The translations under genes were made by a program, and so were the position numbers. A stretch of DNA of 64,000 bases, from NCBI GenBank assembly GCA_002007745.1, contig CP019882.1, forward strand, positions 1,922,001 to 1,986,000, given 5' to 3'. Shown piece by piece: positions 1 to 8,750 of the stretch. This DNA is from Mycolicibacterium litorale. Its GTDB lineage: Bacteria; Actinomycetota; Actinomycetes; Mycobacteriales; Mycobacteriaceae. The first letter of the stretch is position 1. Every line of letters starts with the position of its first letter. The notes beneath the pieces were generated by a model. That model was not told where the DNA came from. It searched no databases and worked only from the letters and a program-made list of their open reading frames with translations.

Positions 1-1111
1 CAGCCAACCCGATGGCGGTGCCCAATGGCGGGAAGTTGTACTGCCTGTTCTTGACGATAGGCGCCAGGTATTGCACGCACAGTTTGGCTGCCTGCTCACT
101 GTTCAACCGTGATGCGGCCTGAATCAAGCCGCACGTCAGGGCGATCGGGTTGCTGAAGTACGAGAATGCCGCAACCCCGGAGAAGGACGCTTGGGCGGGG
201 CTGTAGATGTTGTTGAAGTTGGCCAGTGTGTTAGGCGCGGTATGCAGCGTCTGCTTGATGTCATCGAGGCTTTCGGTGACCAGTTGCGACAAGGCGGTCA
301 GCTTATCCGAGGTCACCCCGATCGTGTCGCGGTTGGCCGCCACGAAATCGGCCGCATCTATCGCCGCGTGGTTGAAATCTTCTATGGCCGAGGCCACTTC
401 GCCAGGGTCGTCGGCGAGCAACGAGGTTGCGGCGGCGAAATTCCGATTGAGCTGGGCGAGCAGGTCTGAACTATCGTGCAATGCTGACACCAAGACCGAC
501 AGATTCCTCACGCTGCTGAAGATGTCCGTACTGTGATCGCTCAACAGCGACATCGCCTGCGACAGCTTCACGACCGTGTCTCGGATGTTGGCTCCCTGAC
601 CGCGAAGGTTATCGGCCGTGGTGTTGATCAGCGACCCCAGTGCGCTGACGCCGGTCTCGTCCGGCTGCAACGTCTCGGCAAGTTTCTGGAGTTGGATACG
701 AACGTCGTCCCATTCGACGGGCACGACCGTGCGGTCCAGGGGGATCACGCCGTTGTCAGGCATGACCGGGCCGGAGGTGTAGGCCGGAGCCAACTGGATG
801 GCCCGCGCGGTAACCAGGGTGGGGGACAAGATCGCGGCTTTGGCCTGCGCAGGCACTTTGTATCGACCTTCTACCGAGAATTCGACCCGCACCCGCAGTG
901 GTTGCGGTTCGATACGGTCGATCCGCCCTACCCGCACACCCAGAACGCGAACGTCGTCGCCGACGAAGATCCCGTTGCTGTTCGCGAAGTAGCCAGTGAT
1001 GTGGATGCGGGCGTCTGCTCCGTAGGCCGTGCTTGCCACAACGGACCCTGCCACGACCAAGCCTGCCAAGGCGACGGCAAGCCCGACCCGCGCCATCCGT
1101 TGGCGCCTCAC
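1..1111 (-). CDS. mceD: Mce-family protein, fourth of operon (MceD position), 3' end outside window
   Basis: This is a substrate-binding subunit of an Mce transporter, which moves lipids or sterols across the mycobacterial envelope. The first start is a GTG at 1111 whose last two bases overlap the TGA of the preceding mceC (GTGA); an in-frame ATG lies at 1096. The N-terminus has a short basic stretch, one hydrophobic helix (about residues 8-28) and then an MCE/MlaD domain with the typical GV(R/E)VG turn near residue 58. A long helical region with many Leu heptads follows (roughly 130-330). About 370 codons are visible with no stop, so the C-terminus lies beyond the window edge. Gene order yrbEAB-mceABC-this supports the D position; assignment by sequence alone would be less sure. 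Confidence 0.85.
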   Translation of the reverse strand, partial: MRRQRMARVGLAVALAGLVVAGSVVASTAYGADARIHITGYFANSNGIFVGDDVRVLGVRVGRIDRIEPQPLRVRVEFSVEGRYKVPAQAKAAILSPTLVTARAIQLAPAYTSGPVMPDNGVIPLDRTVVPVEWDDVRIQLQKLAETLQPDETGVSALGSLINTTADNLRGQGANIRDTVVKLSQAMSLLSDHSTDIFSSVRNLSVLVSALHDSSDLLAQLNRNFAAATSLLADDPGEVASAIEDFNHAAIDAADFVAANRDTIGVTSDKLTALSQLVTESLDDIKQTLHTAPNTLANFNNIYSPAQASFSGVAAFSYFSNPIALTCGLIQAASRLNSEQAAKLCVQYLAPIVKNRQYNFPPLGTAIGLA

Positions 1112-2427
1112 TGTGGGCCGCCCGAGGCCGGTGGTGCTTCGTTGGGCGCGGGGACATAAACCGGGGACGGGGAGGGCGTCGGGATGCTGTCGTGCCCCAC
1201 CGGCGGGCCAGGAGCTGCCGGTGGGGGACCGCCTGGTGCCGGGGCCGGCAACGGCTCGCGATAGGGGTAGCGAGGATCACCGGGATTTCCGGTGATCGCG
1301 TCCGGCAACGTCATGTTCGGGGGACCTCCCTGCCCGGTTCGCGGATACGGCACCGGCAGCGCCGGCGTCCCAGGCTGGCCCACCTGGGGGTCGGTGAGCT
1401 GGGAAGGCAATAAAACGTTGGGATCGAGGCCCAGATCGGAGAAGGCCGCCTCGACAAATGGCTGAATCACTTGGCCGGGTAGGAGATTCACCAGGTAGGC
1501 CTTGAAGAACGGGCCGCCCGCGACGGCTTCACCGAGCGACAGGGAGAAGCTGTTCAGCAGTTTGATGGACTTCTGCACCTTGTCCTTGCGATTGTTCACA
1601 GTCGCCAACGCGCCGTTCAGCTTCTCCAGCGCACCTTTGAATTGATCCCGGTTATCGGCGACGAACCCGCTGAGCTGCCGGGAAAGCCGTGAGATGTCCG
1701 ACGAGATCCGGTCTAGCGCGTCACTCTGAGCCAGGAGCTCGGTAAGAAGTGCGTCGCTGTCGTGCACGAGCCGGACGATCTTGTCCGTGCGTGACGACAA
1801 CACCGTACTGGCCTTATTCGCATTCTCGATCAGGGTGCGCAACTCGGAATCACGGGCGTCGAGACTTTGCGACAGACGAGCCACTCCTTGAAGCGCCGGT
1901 TGCACGTCGGGTGCCGTTGTGGCGAATGTATCGGCCAGTGTCTGCAACGAGTCGGAGAGCTGCCGGGTATCCAAACCGCTGACGGTGGTCGTCAGCTCAC
2001 CGATCGCATCGGTCAGCTGGTATGGCGATACCGTGCGCTCCAACGGAATCGGGCCGGACTGCCTACCACGGCCTCGCGGCGTAACGTCGAGAAACTTGTT
2101 GCCCAGTATGGTCTTGGTCTTGATGGCGGCTTCGGAGCGATCACCGACCGGGATGTCCTTGTCGACGGAGAATGTCACCAGCACTCGGTCACCCTGAAGC
2201 TCGATCCCGGACACTTTCCCCACCTCCAAGCCGGCCACCTGTACTTCAGCATCATCTTTGAGCCCGGCGACCTCCGCGAAATATGCCTGGAATGTGCTGC
2301 CTGCGTTGAACAGCGGCAGTTTGTCATAGTTGAGTACGGCCGCCACAGTGATCACCGCGACAGCGATGCCGGCGACTCCGATCACCACTGGGTTGCGTTG
2401 GGAAAGAGCCTTCACTTCGGTGTGCAC
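1108..2427 (-). CDS. mceC: Mce-family protein, third of operon (MceC position)
   Basis: The product is a 439-residue Mce protein. It has one N-terminal membrane helix (about 14-32), an MCE domain (about 40-115, with VAGLEVGKV), a long alpha-helical stretch predicted to form the tube wall or coiled coil, and a C-terminal tail of about 90 residues very rich in Pro, Gly and Ala. Such Pro-rich tails are common in MceA, MceC and MceF proteins and probably lie in the periplasm or outer envelope. The start, a GTG at 2427, lies inside the end of mceB (16-base overlap), and its stop overlaps the next gene, so the genes are translationally coupled. It should work with YrbEA/B and an MceG ATPase that is not in this window. 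Confidence 0.9.
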   Translation of the reverse strand: MHTEVKALSQRNPVVIGVAGIAVAVITVAAVLNYDKLPLFNAGSTFQAYFAEVAGLKDDAEVQVAGLEVGKVSGIELQGDRVLVTFSVDKDIPVGDRSEAAIKTKTILGNKFLDVTPRGRGRQSGPIPLERTVSPYQLTDAIGELTTTVSGLDTRQLSDSLQTLADTFATTAPDVQPALQGVARLSQSLDARDSELRTLIENANKASTVLSSRTDKIVRLVHDSDALLTELLAQSDALDRISSDISRLSRQLSGFVADNRDQFKGALEKLNGALATVNNRKDKVQKSIKLLNSFSLSLGEAVAGGPFFKAYLVNLLPGQVIQPFVEAAFSDLGLDPNVLLPSQLTDPQVGQPGTPALPVPYPRTGQGGPPNMTLPDAITGNPGDPRYPYREPLPAPAPGGPPPAAPGPPVGHDSIPTPSPSPVYVPAPNEAPPASGGPQ

Positions 2428-3440
2428 CGCCCCGTGGTCTGTCCGGCCACCTTGACGTACACCGGCTGCCCGCCCTTGCCGTTCAGTTTGAGCACCATCT
2501 CGCAGAGGTAGAACGAGAAGTAGTCGCCGTACAACCCGAGTCGTGACAGCTTTTGGTACGCATCCGGCAGTGTGTTGAGGAGGTTGTCCACGTAGTCGTG
2601 GTCGGCGACCACGATGCCGGCGGTCCGATCCGTTTGACTGATCGTCTCTTTGAGTGAAGGACGGGTTTGGTCCAGCAGGTCAGCGAGAGAGGCCGCGGCC
2701 GCGTCTGCGTTCGCGACGCCCTTGCTGATGTCGGTTCGATGGTTCGATAGTTCGGCGACCAGATCCGAGAGCGAAGTGACGGCCTTGTCGAGTTCTCGGC
2801 TCTGAGTGCCAACCGATTTCAGTGTGACGCTGAGGTTCTTGATCACTTCTCCGATCAACTGGTCTCGATCTGCCAGTGTGCTGGTCAGTGCCGCTGTTTG
2901 CGCCAGGACTGCGCTGAGGGTTTCGCCTTGTCCCTGGAAGACTTTGATCATCTGTCCGGTCAACGTATTGACCTGGTCTGGGTCCAGCGCACGGAACAGC
3001 GGCCGGAATCCGCCGATGAGTGAGTCGAGGTCCAGTGCCGGCGCGGTGCGTGCTAGCGGGATGGTGTCTCCTGGCCGCAGTGCGGCCGTGCCTCCGGCAC
3101 CCTCTTCGAGCGCAAGATAGCGTCCACCGACGAGATCCTGATATCTGACGACGGCTTTACTGCCTTGCGTCAGTACCACAGAGTCGTCGGTGGTGAATTT
3201 GACGATCGCGGTGACTGCAGACGTGATCGAGATGGATGTCACCTTGCCGACCTCGACGCCGGCGATGCGGACGAAGTCACCAGACTTGAGCCCCGAGACC
3301 GACGTGAACTCCGCCCGATACGTTCGTCCATCCTGAAATCGCAACTGCCCGAATACAACGACGAGTGCGAGAAGGGCCAGTAGGCACGCGGTGACGAACA
3401 CGCCCAGCCGGGGAATCGCCCGGCCAAGGGAACCATTCAC
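2412..3440 (-). CDS. mceB: Mce-family protein, second of operon (MceB position)
   Basis: The product is 342 residues. It has a membrane helix at about 13-32, an MCE domain at about 38-115 containing the turn IAGVEVGKV, and a helical C-terminal half. It ends in a short Cys-containing tail, as MceB proteins often do. It lies 32 bases downstream of mceA and overlaps the start of mceC. MCE subunits A-F assemble into a heterohexameric channel linking the YrbE permease to the outer envelope; that role is known for the family and inferred here. The ATG at 3440 keeps the full basic-hydrophobic N-terminus. Confidence 0.9.
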   Translation of the reverse strand: MNGSLGRAIPRLGVFVTACLLALLALVVVFGQLRFQDGRTYRAEFTSVSGLKSGDFVRIAGVEVGKVTSISITSAVTAIVKFTTDDSVVLTQGSKAVVRYQDLVGGRYLALEEGAGGTAALRPGDTIPLARTAPALDLDSLIGGFRPLFRALDPDQVNTLTGQMIKVFQGQGETLSAVLAQTAALTSTLADRDQLIGEVIKNLSVTLKSVGTQSRELDKAVTSLSDLVAELSNHRTDISKGVANADAAAASLADLLDQTRPSLKETISQTDRTAGIVVADHDYVDNLLNTLPDAYQKLSRLGLYGDYFSFYLCEMVLKLNGKGGQPVYVKVAGQTTGRCTPK

Positions 3441-3472
3441 AGGTCAGCCTCCTTTCGTCGTGGGATGCGGTA

Positions 3473-4831
3473 TCACGGCGTCGGTGCGGCCGGGTCGGCC
3501 GGCGGCGCAGGGGGTGCTGGCGGGACACCGGGGTAGAGCGGAGCGCCATCTGGTCCGTAGAGCGGTGCTCCATAGGGTGGTGCGCCCGGGTACGGCACGG
3601 GCCCGATTGCGGGTGGTCCTGCGCCACGAATACTCGGAGGCTCGGGCACCGCACGGGTCACCGGGAAGAAGTCGACCCACCAGGGATGGGCGATACCCGG
3701 ATTGGGCCGCATGTCGAGCCCCGTGCCAAAACCGGTGTTGGTCACCAGATAACGCTGTGGCCAGTTGTCCTCGACGTAGGGCAGTGAACCGCATCCCGGC
3801 TTGCCACCCGGACCCCCCTTGGCAGCCACGATGGGTAGGTTGTCGGGGTAGCGGTAGGGGTCGATGGGCCAGCCCAATCCGGCGTCGAGGACGATGGAAT
3901 TTCCGTTACCGCCGACCGCTTTGGGCGCCTTCTCGGTGAGATAGTTGGCGCCGAGCAGCATGCAGGTGTACTCGGGGCTGTATTTGTTGAACAGCGCCGT
4001 CGTCGGTTCGAGGGCGTTGACTCCGGCGACGAGGTTGTCGCGACTGGGCCCGAGCAAGTCGATTCCACTCTGGCTAAACCCGATTGTGTTAAGCAGAAGC
4101 ACGTCGAGGTCATGTGCTTGCCGGGTGATCGTCGCACTGCTGACCGTCCCGGCATCCAGAGCAGCAAGGATGTTCCCCGCTGCCTCAGAGTAGCTGTCGC
4201 TGAATCCCTTCAGGGATTGCCAGTTTCGCTGGATCTGATCATTGCGCGAATTCAGTTCGCCGAGCACATCATTTGCGTCGGTGATTGATTTGCCCATGGT
4301 CTCTCCGCGACCTCGCACAGCCCGGGCAAGCGCGGTAAGTACCGCGTTGAGCTTCTGCGGCTCGACTTTGTCCAGGACGTTTACCAGGTTCTGGAAGACC
4401 GTCTGTACTTCGACACTGACGTTGCGGGAGCGTAACTGGGCACCTGGGGCTATTGGTTGACTGCTCGGCTCGGTGGGATAGATCAGATCGACATATTTGG
4501 CGCCGAACGCGGTTGACGCTCGGATCTCCGCCTCGGTGTTGGCCGGAATGTTCTTGATCTGCTCGGGAAACAAGTCCAGCCGCAGGCGGGCAGCGTTGTG
4601 CTCGCTGTCTACCGCCGCGACGCGCCCGACCTGAACTCCGCGCATCTTGACCTTGCCACCGGGATCCATCACGAGCCCGGCACGATCCGACGTCACCCAG
4701 ATCGTCACATGGGAGGTAAAGGAGCCGGAATACGACGCTGTCGACACCGCGACAAGTCCGACGACAAACACTACGAGAAGCAGGGCCCACCAACCGGGTT
4801 TGATGCGGGTCTCGTCGGTGACAGGTTTCAC
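3473..4831 (-). CDS. mceA: Mce-family protein, first of operon (MceA position)
   Basis: The product is 452 residues. A membrane helix at about 14-33 is followed by an MCE domain (about 38-120, with MRGVQVGRV) and the long Mce helical region. The C-terminus of about 60 residues is a low-complexity Pro/Ala/Gly tail. It starts four bases after the stop of yrbEB. MceA proteins are envelope-anchored substrate-binding subunits; some aid host-cell entry in pathogens, but in an environmental species next to catabolic genes a nutrient-import role fits better. Which Mce paralogue group this belongs to cannot be told without an alignment. Confidence 0.92.
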   Translation of the reverse strand: MKPVTDETRIKPGWWALLLVVFVVGLVAVSTASYSGSFTSHVTIWVTSDRAGLVMDPGGKVKMRGVQVGRVAAVDSEHNAARLRLDLFPEQIKNIPANTEAEIRASTAFGAKYVDLIYPTEPSSQPIAPGAQLRSRNVSVEVQTVFQNLVNVLDKVEPQKLNAVLTALARAVRGRGETMGKSITDANDVLGELNSRNDQIQRNWQSLKGFSDSYSEAAGNILAALDAGTVSSATITRQAHDLDVLLLNTIGFSQSGIDLLGPSRDNLVAGVNALEPTTALFNKYSPEYTCMLLGANYLTEKAPKAVGGNGNSIVLDAGLGWPIDPYRYPDNLPIVAAKGGPGGKPGCGSLPYVEDNWPQRYLVTNTGFGTGLDMRPNPGIAHPWWVDFFPVTRAVPEPPSIRGAGPPAIGPVPYPGAPPYGAPLYGPDGAPLYPGVPPAPPAPPADPAAPTP

Positions 4832-4834
4832 CGG

Positions 4835-5686
4835 TCAGCCCGCCAGGTTCACGCCGGGCGATTGACCGTAGATCGCCAATGTGACGAGCATCGTCACGAA
4901 GACGACCGCGATCAATGAGGTCCGCACGGCTCGTCCCACTGCTTCGCCGACACCTGCCGGGCCTCCGGATGCGTTGTAGCCGTAGTAGGTGTGGACCAGC
5001 ATCACGACGACCGCCATGGCAATGGCCTCCAGGAACGACCACAGGACATCGATTGGATTGAGGAAGGTGTAGAAGTAATGGTCGTACACGCCCGTGGATT
5101 GGCCGTACACCAGTGTGGTGCCGATGCGCGCGGCCAAGAACGACATGATCACTGCGATGCAGTAGAGCGGGATCACGACGATCACACCGGATAACAGCCG
5201 GGTCGAACCCAGGTACGCGATCGACCGGATTCCCATCACTTCCAGCGCGTCGATCTCCTCGGCGATGCGCATCGCGCCTAGCTGTGCCGTGGCTCCCGCC
5301 CCGATGGTGGCGGCCATTCCGATGGCAGCGGTGGTGGGTGCGATGATCCGCACATTCAGGTATGCCGAGGTGAAGCCGGTGAGAGCTTCTACACCGATAC
5401 CGGACAGCTGGTTGTAGCCCTGAACAGCGATGAGCGCGCCGGTGGACAGGGTCAAGAAGCCCACGATGGCGATGGTGCCGCCGATGACGGCCAACGCGCC
5501 GGTACCCAGGCTCATCTGGGCGATCAGCCGTGCGATCTCGGTCTTGTAGTGGATGCATGCGTCACCGACAGAGCGGATCGTGCGGACGTAGAAGTGGCTT
5601 TGCTCGCCGATCTGGTTCCATGAGTCGGCGAGTGTCGTGACACGTCGTTGCAACCGAATCACAGGCCAGCGGGATATGGTGCTCAC
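4835..5686 (-). CDS. yrbEB: YrbE/MlaE-type permease B of Mce importer
   Basis: This is a 283-residue integral membrane protein of the MlaE/YrbE permease family, with about five to six hydrophobic segments between residues 55 and 280. The family's conserved loop around the cytoplasmic coupling helix is visible as AEEIDALEVMGI (about 142-153), the site where the MceG-type ATPase binds in the related Mla system. Its ATG overlaps the TGA of yrbEA (ATGA), giving tight coupling. With YrbEA it should form the inner-membrane heterodimer of the importer. Confidence 0.93.
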   Translation of the reverse strand: MSTISRWPVIRLQRRVTTLADSWNQIGEQSHFYVRTIRSVGDACIHYKTEIARLIAQMSLGTGALAVIGGTIAIVGFLTLSTGALIAVQGYNQLSGIGVEALTGFTSAYLNVRIIAPTTAAIGMAATIGAGATAQLGAMRIAEEIDALEVMGIRSIAYLGSTRLLSGVIVVIPLYCIAVIMSFLAARIGTTLVYGQSTGVYDHYFYTFLNPIDVLWSFLEAIAMAVVVMLVHTYYGYNASGGPAGVGEAVGRAVRTSLIAVVFVTMLVTLAIYGQSPGVNLAG

Positions 5687-6450
5687 GCCGTTGCCTTGAC
5701 GCCGACGGCCGTGGCGATCACGTTGATGAAGAACAGTGCGATGAAGCTGTACACCACTGTTTCATTGACGGCGTTGCCCACTCCGGCAGGGCCGCCGCCG
5801 ACGGTTGTCCCTTTGAAACAAGCGATGAGGCCTGCCGAAAGACCGAACAATGCGGCCTTGACCAGGGCGACGATCACGTCGGGAAGACCGACCAGCACGG
5901 TCAAGCTCTCGGCGAAGGCGCCCGGGTTGGTGTGTTGGACGAAGACCGCGAAGACGTAGGAGCCCACGAGGCCAACGACGGAAACCGCGGACGTCAGCAG
6001 CATCGCGACCAGGGTCGCAGCGATGACTCTCGGAACGACCAGCGTCTGCAGAGGATTGATGCCCAAGACACGCAGGGCGTCGAGTTCTTCCCGGATGGTG
6101 CGTGAGCCAAGGTCGGCGCACATGGCGGTGGCCCCGGCGCCGGCGATCACGAGAACTGTGACGATCGGCCCGATTTGCGTCACCGCTACGGTCGCAGCAC
6201 CCACACCAGAGAAGTCGGCTGCCCCGAACTCGATCAGGAGAATGTTGAACAGGAACACGACCAGCACGGTGAACGGTATCGCCAGCAAGAGTGTGGGGAC
6301 GATCGAAACTCGTGCAACGAACCACATCTGAATCAACATCTCGCGCCAGGCGAGAGGATGAGTGAACCCCACCGCGCAGGTTTGGGCGGCCATCAGGACA
6401 AACTGACCGACCGCGCGCGCGGGTCTAGCCGCCATGTCGCGCATCACCAT
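5683..6450 (-). CDS. yrbEA: YrbE/MlaE-type permease A of Mce importer
   Basis: This 255-residue MlaE-family permease is the first gene of the minus-strand yrbE-mce operon. The coupling-helix signature IREELDALRVLGI is at about residues 119-131, and several membrane helices span about 45-250. The start at 6450 gives a short basic N-terminus; two more Met codons lie within the first six residues, so the exact start may be slightly inside. The promoter must lie in the 286-base gap to the divergent tetR gene, which holds one copy of the shared 14-bp operator. Confidence 0.93.
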   Translation of the reverse strand: MVMRDMAARPARAVGQFVLMAAQTCAVGFTHPLAWREMLIQMWFVARVSIVPTLLLAIPFTVLVVFLFNILLIEFGAADFSGVGAATVAVTQIGPIVTVLVIAGAGATAMCADLGSRTIREELDALRVLGINPLQTLVVPRVIAATLVAMLLTSAVSVVGLVGSYVFAVFVQHTNPGAFAESLTVLVGLPDVIVALVKAALFGLSAGLIACFKGTTVGGGPAGVGNAVNETVVYSFIALFFINVIATAVGVKATA

Positions 6451-6736
6451 GGTGCGGTAATCCCCGCCAGAACCGTTGCACAGTGCGAGTTCCTAGGGTC
6501 GCTGGCGTGAAACATGTTTTGCGGCAACACCGTCGACGTCCCGGCCATCATCGTGCAGAGAGCATGCTCGCCCCAATATGGGGGCACGAATGATCGATCG
6601 GTCATGGACACTTTGGGATTTCCTTATCCTGCTCGACACCGTTGCTGCGGTGTGACGTAGCGCACAGCGAGAGCTGCCGATCGCCATTCGACCACAACGC
6701 CTGTTGTTCTGCAAGTGGGGTCGTTAAAGTGGCTGT
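6451..6736. promoter_or_regulatory. Divergent control region between yrbE-mce operon and tetR
   Basis: This gene-free stretch separates the minus-strand importer operon from the plus-strand tetR gene. It has four dyads: AAACATGTTT at 6510-6519; CCCCA-ATA-TGGGG at 6571-6583; ACACCG-6 nt-CGGTGT at 6636-6653; and the shared regulon operator at 6694-6707. The last lies 30 bases before the tetR start, where a repressor would block its own promoter. The others are nearer the yrbE side and could serve that promoter. No confident -10/-35 pair was assigned. Confidence 0.55.
6694..6707. promoter_or_regulatory. Putative TetR operator, site 1 of 6
   Basis: The sequence is ACAAC-GCCT-GTTGT, a palindrome with 5-bp arms and a 4-bp spacer. 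It lies 30 bases upstream of tetR and in the divergent gap to yrbEA, a position suited to autoregulation and control of the importer. It is the only copy with G rather than A at position 6. Confidence 0.7.
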
Positions 6737-7312
6737 ATGCAAGAGGACGCCCCAGCCCCCGCGGATCGCCGCACCGCGATCCTCGATGCCGCGATCGAGG
6801 TCCTGTCCACCGAGGGCGGTCGCGGCCTGACGCACCGCGCGATCGACCGCCGGCTTGATCTGCCCTTGGGTTCGACTGCGAATCACTTCAGTACCCGTGA
6901 CGCGTTGTTTCGCGCAGTGACCGATCGGCTGCTCGAGCTGGTCATCGTCGACCTGGAGCCGATACCGGAACGGCGACTAAGCAAAGATCGCGCTGCCGGA
7001 TTGATCGTCAAGTATTTGATGGACACGGCGCACTCTGATGCGCGCCACCGCTACATCGCCCACCAGGAGGTGTTGCTGCAGTCGGCGCGCGACCACCACT
7101 TGGGGCTCGAGGTCAGTGCGGCACGTCAGCGCGTCGTCGACGTCGTGACGCGAATTCTTGTCGCCGCCGGGTGTGATGATCCGAAGGCTCACGCACCCGG
7201 GTTGATTGCGTTGATTGACGGCCTGCTGATCGACCAGCTGCTTTACTCGAGCGACCCGGTAGATTCGCGGTGGTTGAACTCGCAGGTCAGGCGGTACCTG
7301 GCGCACTGCTAG
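6737..7312 (+). CDS. TetR-family repressor, probable regulator of the Mce/catabolic regulon
   Basis: The 191-residue protein has an N-terminal TetR helix-turn-helix at about residues 13-58, ending in the typical STRDALFRAVTDR segment, and an all-helical C-terminal ligand domain. TetR proteins of this kind usually repress and are released by a small ligand such as an acyl-CoA or pathway intermediate. The gene is divergent from yrbE-mce and just upstream of the acyl-CoA dehydrogenase. A 14-bp palindrome precedes it and recurs before every downstream transcription unit to 12 kb, so it is the best candidate for a local master regulator. The ligand cannot be told from the sequence. Confidence 0.85.
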   Translation: MQEDAPAPADRRTAILDAAIEVLSTEGGRGLTHRAIDRRLDLPLGSTANHFSTRDALFRAVTDRLLELVIVDLEPIPERRLSKDRAAGLIVKYLMDTAHSDARHRYIAHQEVLLQSARDHHLGLEVSAARQRVVDVVTRILVAAGCDDPKAHAPGLIALIDGLLIDQLLYSSDPVDSRWLNSQVRRYLAHC

Positions 7313-7390
7313 GTGGTTCCTCGAGCAACGTTGGGTGGGTAACGCCTGGACGGTGGCTTGCCCGAACTGCATGCGGCGTGCTGTACTCGC

Positions 7391-7406
7391 AACAACATCT
7401 GTTGTT
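7391..7406. promoter_or_regulatory. Putative TetR operator, site 2 of 6
   Basis: The sequence AACAAC-ATCT-GTTGTT is a perfect dyad with 6-bp arms around the 14-bp core. It ends 22 bases before the acyl-CoA dehydrogenase start and overlaps a possible -10 element (TTATAT, 7405-7410), so a bound repressor would occlude the promoter. Confidence 0.75.
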
Positions 7407-7428
7407 ATATCCAGGGGATGCGGGGCGC

Positions 7429-8586
7429 ATGGCGGGTAATCCGAATTTCGACGTGTTCAAGTTGCCCGAGGAGCATGGCGAGTTGCGGGCGGCGATTCGG
7501 GCGTTGGCGGAGAAGGAGATCGCTCCGCACGCCGCCGATGTCGACGAGAACTCGCGTTTCCCGCAGGAGGCGCTCGACGCGTTGAATGCCTCGGGTTTCA
7601 ACGCCGTCCACGTGCCGGAGGAGTACGGCGGTCAGGGCGCGGACTCGGTGGCGGCGTGCATCGTCATCGAGGAGGTCGCCCGGGTCGACGCCTCGGCATC
7701 GCTGATCCCCGCCGTCAACAAGCTGGGCACGATGGGCCTGATCCTGCGCGGGTCCGACGAGCTGAAGAAGAAGGTGCTGCCGGAGATCGCCGAGGGCGCG
7801 ATGGCTTCCTACGGGCTCTCCGAGCGCGAGGCCGGCAGTGACGCGGCCGGGATGCGGACCCGGGCCAAGGCCGACGGGGACGATTGGATCCTCAACGGCG
7901 CCAAGGCCTGGATCACCAACGGCGGCAAGTCCACTTGGTACACCGTGATGGCGGTGACCGACCCGGACAAGGGCGCCAACGGTATCTCGGCGTTCATGGT
8001 GCACATCGATGACGAGGGATTCTCGATCGGCCCCAAGGAACGCAAGCTCGGCATCAAGGGATCGCCGACCACCGAGCTGTACTTCGAGAACTGCCGTGTT
8101 CCGGGCGACCGGATGATTGGTGATCCGGGTACCGGGTTCAAGACGGCGTTGGCGACCTTGGATCACACCCGTCCCACGATCGGGGCGCAGGCGGTCGGTA
8201 TTGCGCAGGGCGCGCTGGACGCGGCGATTGCCTATACCAAGGACCGCAAGCAGTTCGGTACGTCGATCAGCACTTTCCAGGGTGTGCAGTTCATGTTGGC
8301 CGACATGGCGATGAAGGTCGAAGCCGCCCGGTTGATGGTCTACAACGCGGCCGCTCGCGCCGAGCGCGGCGAGCCCAATCTGGGGTTCATCTCGGCGGCC
8401 TCGAAGTGTTTCGCCTCGGATGTGGCCATGGAGGTCACCACCGACGCGGTGCAGTTGTTCGGCGGGGCGGGCTACACCGTGGATTTCCCGGTGGAGCGGA
8501 TGATGCGCGATGCCAAGATCACCCAGATCTACGAGGGCACCAACCAGATTCAGCGGGTCGTGATGTCCCGCGCACTGCTGCGCTAA
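7429..8586 (+). CDS. Acyl-CoA dehydrogenase
   Basis: The 385-residue FAD enzyme oxidises an acyl-CoA to the 2,3-enoyl-CoA. It shows the family's order: N-terminal helical domain, middle beta domain with the FAD/substrate motif LSEREAGSDAAG (near residues 127-138), and C-terminal helices ending in QIYEGTNQIQR. The Glu there (E369) is at the usual catalytic-base position for short-chain enzymes. The ATG at 7429 is chosen because the reading frame upstream of it runs through the operator and does not resemble the family; AGGGG lies about 12 bases before it. It is a single-gene unit controlled by operator site 2. Confidence 0.93.
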   Translation: MAGNPNFDVFKLPEEHGELRAAIRALAEKEIAPHAADVDENSRFPQEALDALNASGFNAVHVPEEYGGQGADSVAACIVIEEVARVDASASLIPAVNKLGTMGLILRGSDELKKKVLPEIAEGAMASYGLSEREAGSDAAGMRTRAKADGDDWILNGAKAWITNGGKSTWYTVMAVTDPDKGANGISAFMVHIDDEGFSIGPKERKLGIKGSPTTELYFENCRVPGDRMIGDPGTGFKTALATLDHTRPTIGAQAVGIAQGALDAAIAYTKDRKQFGTSISTFQGVQFMLADMAMKVEAARLMVYNAAARAERGEPNLGFISAASKCFASDVAMEVTTDAVQLFGGAGYTVDFPVERMMRDAKITQIYEGTNQIQRVVMSRALLR

Positions 8587-8648
8587 CCGACCACGGCTGT
8601 CCCGCCCAATAGGGCCTTGCCCCATCGACTTTGGCCGTGCTTTGATGG

Positions 8649-8662
8649 ACAACACCTGTTGT
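8649..8662. promoter_or_regulatory. Putative TetR operator, site 3 of 6
   Basis: The sequence is ACAAC-ACCT-GTTGT, in the gap between the acyl-CoA dehydrogenase and the VOC gene. A TTGACA hexamer that could be a -35 element starts at its last base (8662-8667), so repressor and polymerase would compete. It is 89 bases upstream of the VOC start. Confidence 0.7.
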
Positions 8663-8750
8663 TGACAGGCTGATCACATCATTCATCAAAGCATTCAGCT
8701 TCTTCGGTCGTTGCTCGATCGCAGGGTTGAGGACCAGGAATGGGAAACCT

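Noticed and set aside
3444..3472. Possible extra small gene between mceA and mceB.
   Set aside because: Only 32 bases lie between the genes and no start with ribosome site is present.
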